DNA from: Chitinophagaceae bacterium
Lineage (GTDB): Bacteria; Bacteroidota; Bacteroidia; Chitinophagales; UBA10324
NCBI GenBank assembly: GCA_947469485.1
Contig: CANIPU010000006.1
Location: forward strand, 62,001-126,000
DNA: 64,000 nt
Direction of reading: 5' to 3'
The notes below the pieces were generated by a model, which was not told the DNA's origin, did no database searches, and saw only the letters and a program-made list of their open reading frames with translations. Of this stretch, positions 63,115-64,000 are shown in pieces. Both the position numbers and the translations under genes were made by a program. Each line of letters opens with the position of its first letter. Positions within the stretch are counted from its first letter, which is position 1.

Positions 63115-64000
63115 TGAAAAAACTGATTTTAATTTTTACTTTTTTTTTATTCTGTTTTAATTATGGCTACACTCAGGATTTTCATAATCTTAATACAGCA
63201 ACTAAAAAAGCTTTAAAATTATATTCTGAAGGAAAGGAATTATTAAACGAACAAAAGGATGCCGAAGCAATTAAGCCTTTTGAACAATCGGTAATTGAAG
63301 ATCCGATTTTTATTGATGCTTGGTTAATTCTTGGTGAATTGTATAATGAAACACAACAATATGAAAAGGCAATAACAGCTTTTGAAACTTCATTTACTTT
63401 AAAACCTGATGCAAGATCCAGTGCATATTATTTTGTTGCTGAAAGTTTTTGGAATCTGGATGATTATAAAAATACAATTGGTGCATTATCCAAGTATTTA
63501 TCATTTACCAATCTTCCACCGGAATGGGTTGAAAATTCAAAGCACATTTTGTCTAACGCAAAATTTGCTTTAGAAGCGGTTAAAAACCCGGTTCCATTTA
63601 ATCCTATAAACTTAGGAGACAGTATTAATTCTAAATACCTTGACTTATTTCCATCATTAACAGCTGATGAAAATACTTTGGTATTTATGCGAAGAGATCC
63701 TTATGGTAAAGATTGGAATGAAGATTTTTACATTTCTCATTTCGTAAAAGAGCGTTGGACCAAAGCAAGAAATATGGGTGATGAATTGAATTCAATTTAT
63801 CAGGATGGAGCTATGTCACTTACCAATAAAGGTAACGAAATGTATTTTGCATCTGATCGAAAAGGCGGGTTTGGCAGTGTAGATATTTATTATTCTCAAA
63901 GAAAAAACGGAAAGTGGACTATTCCGGTTAATCTGGGTGCTTCTGTAAATTCTGTTGCCTGGGAAACACAGCCGAGTATATCTGCTGATGGAAAAACATT
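63114..64000 (+). CDS. TPR/PD40 protein, PorE-like, 3' part outside window
   Basis: About 295 codons are seen from the ATG at 63114; the frame is open to the edge. The signal peptide is cut near GYTQ, then two or three TPR-type helical hairpins (ALKLYSEGKELLNEQKDAEAIKPF, AWLILGELYNETQQYEKAITAF) and PD40/WD40-like strands (LDLFPSLTADENTLVF, SLTNKGNEMYFASDRKGGFGSVDIY). This TPR-PD40 order followed by an OmpA domain is typical of T9SS component PorE; the OmpA part would lie beyond the window. It overlaps the queE stop by one base, so they are probably co-expressed. Confidence 0.75.
   Translation, partial: MKKLILIFTFFLFCFNYGYTQDFHNLNTATKKALKLYSEGKELLNEQKDAEAIKPFEQSVIEDPIFIDAWLILGELYNETQQYEKAITAFETSFTLKPDARSSAYYFVAESFWNLDDYKNTIGALSKYLSFTNLPPEWVENSKHILSNAKFALEAVKNPVPFNPINLGDSINSKYLDLFPSLTADENTLVFMRRDPYGKDWNEDFYISHFVKERWTKARNMGDELNSIYQDGAMSLTNKGNEMYFASDRKGGFGSVDIYYSQRKNGKWTIPVNLGASVNSVAWETQPSISADGKT

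Overview
The window is a 64 kb piece of a low-GC genome from the phylum Bacteroidota, probably an uncultured or environmental member near the Chitinophagales, Sphingobacteriales or Flavobacteriales; I cannot place it more finely. The evidence is: proteins ending in type IX secretion (T9SS) sorting domains, including a gliding-motility-type C-terminus; a TonB receptor with an N-terminal carboxypeptidase-regulatory-like domain; DUF1573 proteins; fused E1 alpha/beta 2-oxoacid dehydrogenases; absence of Shine-Dalgarno sequences; and many promoters of the Bacteroidota type (TTG or TTTG, about 19 nt, then TAnnTTTG). The content is mostly ordinary chromosome. I saw no insertion sequence, prophage, CRISPR array or rRNA, and no gene-free stretch longer than 300 bases once the tmRNA and tRNA are counted.

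Layout. 1-4284 (minus) is a HmuY-like/TonB locus: a T9SS-exported HmuY-like protein, a TonB-dependent receptor and a HmuY-like lipoprotein cut by the window edge. 4417-6182 is a PhoB/PhoR-like two-component pair. 6266-13433 (minus) holds a UbiD-family decarboxylase, a T9SS-exported arylsulfotransferase-like protein, a FadL-like outer-membrane protein and a Tyr/Gly- then Gln/Asn-rich lipoprotein. 13662-16412 (plus) holds proS and two uncharacterised genes. 16415-22710 (minus) holds an AI-2E family permease, a P-type ATPase, folA, thyA and proline dehydrogenase. 22880-23998 (plus) is a DAHP synthase-chorismate mutase fusion. 24003-28316 (minus) is a TPR protein - ComA-like - aroE - rmuC cluster. 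28447-32109 (plus) holds a small secreted protein and a large M1-type peptidase, meeting at a strong shared terminator the 1181-residue adhesin-like T9SS protein (32176-35721, minus).

From 36785 the plus strand carries tRNA-Gln, prs-rplY-pth, an FAH-family hydrolase, a fused E1 alpha/beta, and a MacB-type permease. Then follow plsY (minus), two tandem paralogous lipoproteins (44010-45664), and a minus operon 52934-45681 (GlmU-like, tpiA, prmA and a 1486-residue unknown periplasmic protein, translationally overlapped). The tmRNA gene (53041-53407, minus) encodes the tag GNTSYRMAA. After it come a Lys1/alanine-dehydrogenase-like enzyme, a class I aminotransferase, two DUF1573 proteins, a second fused E1 alpha/beta, and a lepA-folD-queE operon running into a TPR/PD40 protein like the T9SS component PorE, cut by the right edge.

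How it fits together: outer-membrane and secretion functions (TonB receptor, T9SS substrates, PorE-like protein) alternate with housekeeping metabolism (folate/dTMP, shikimate, PRPP, NAD-linked amino-acid oxidation, quinone synthesis). The observations I find most worth following are the duplicated HmuY-like proteins flanking one receptor, the number of TAnnTTTG boxes so close to start codons that the mRNAs should be nearly leaderless, the 1486-residue protein with a winged-helix-like insert, and the prion-like lipoprotein.
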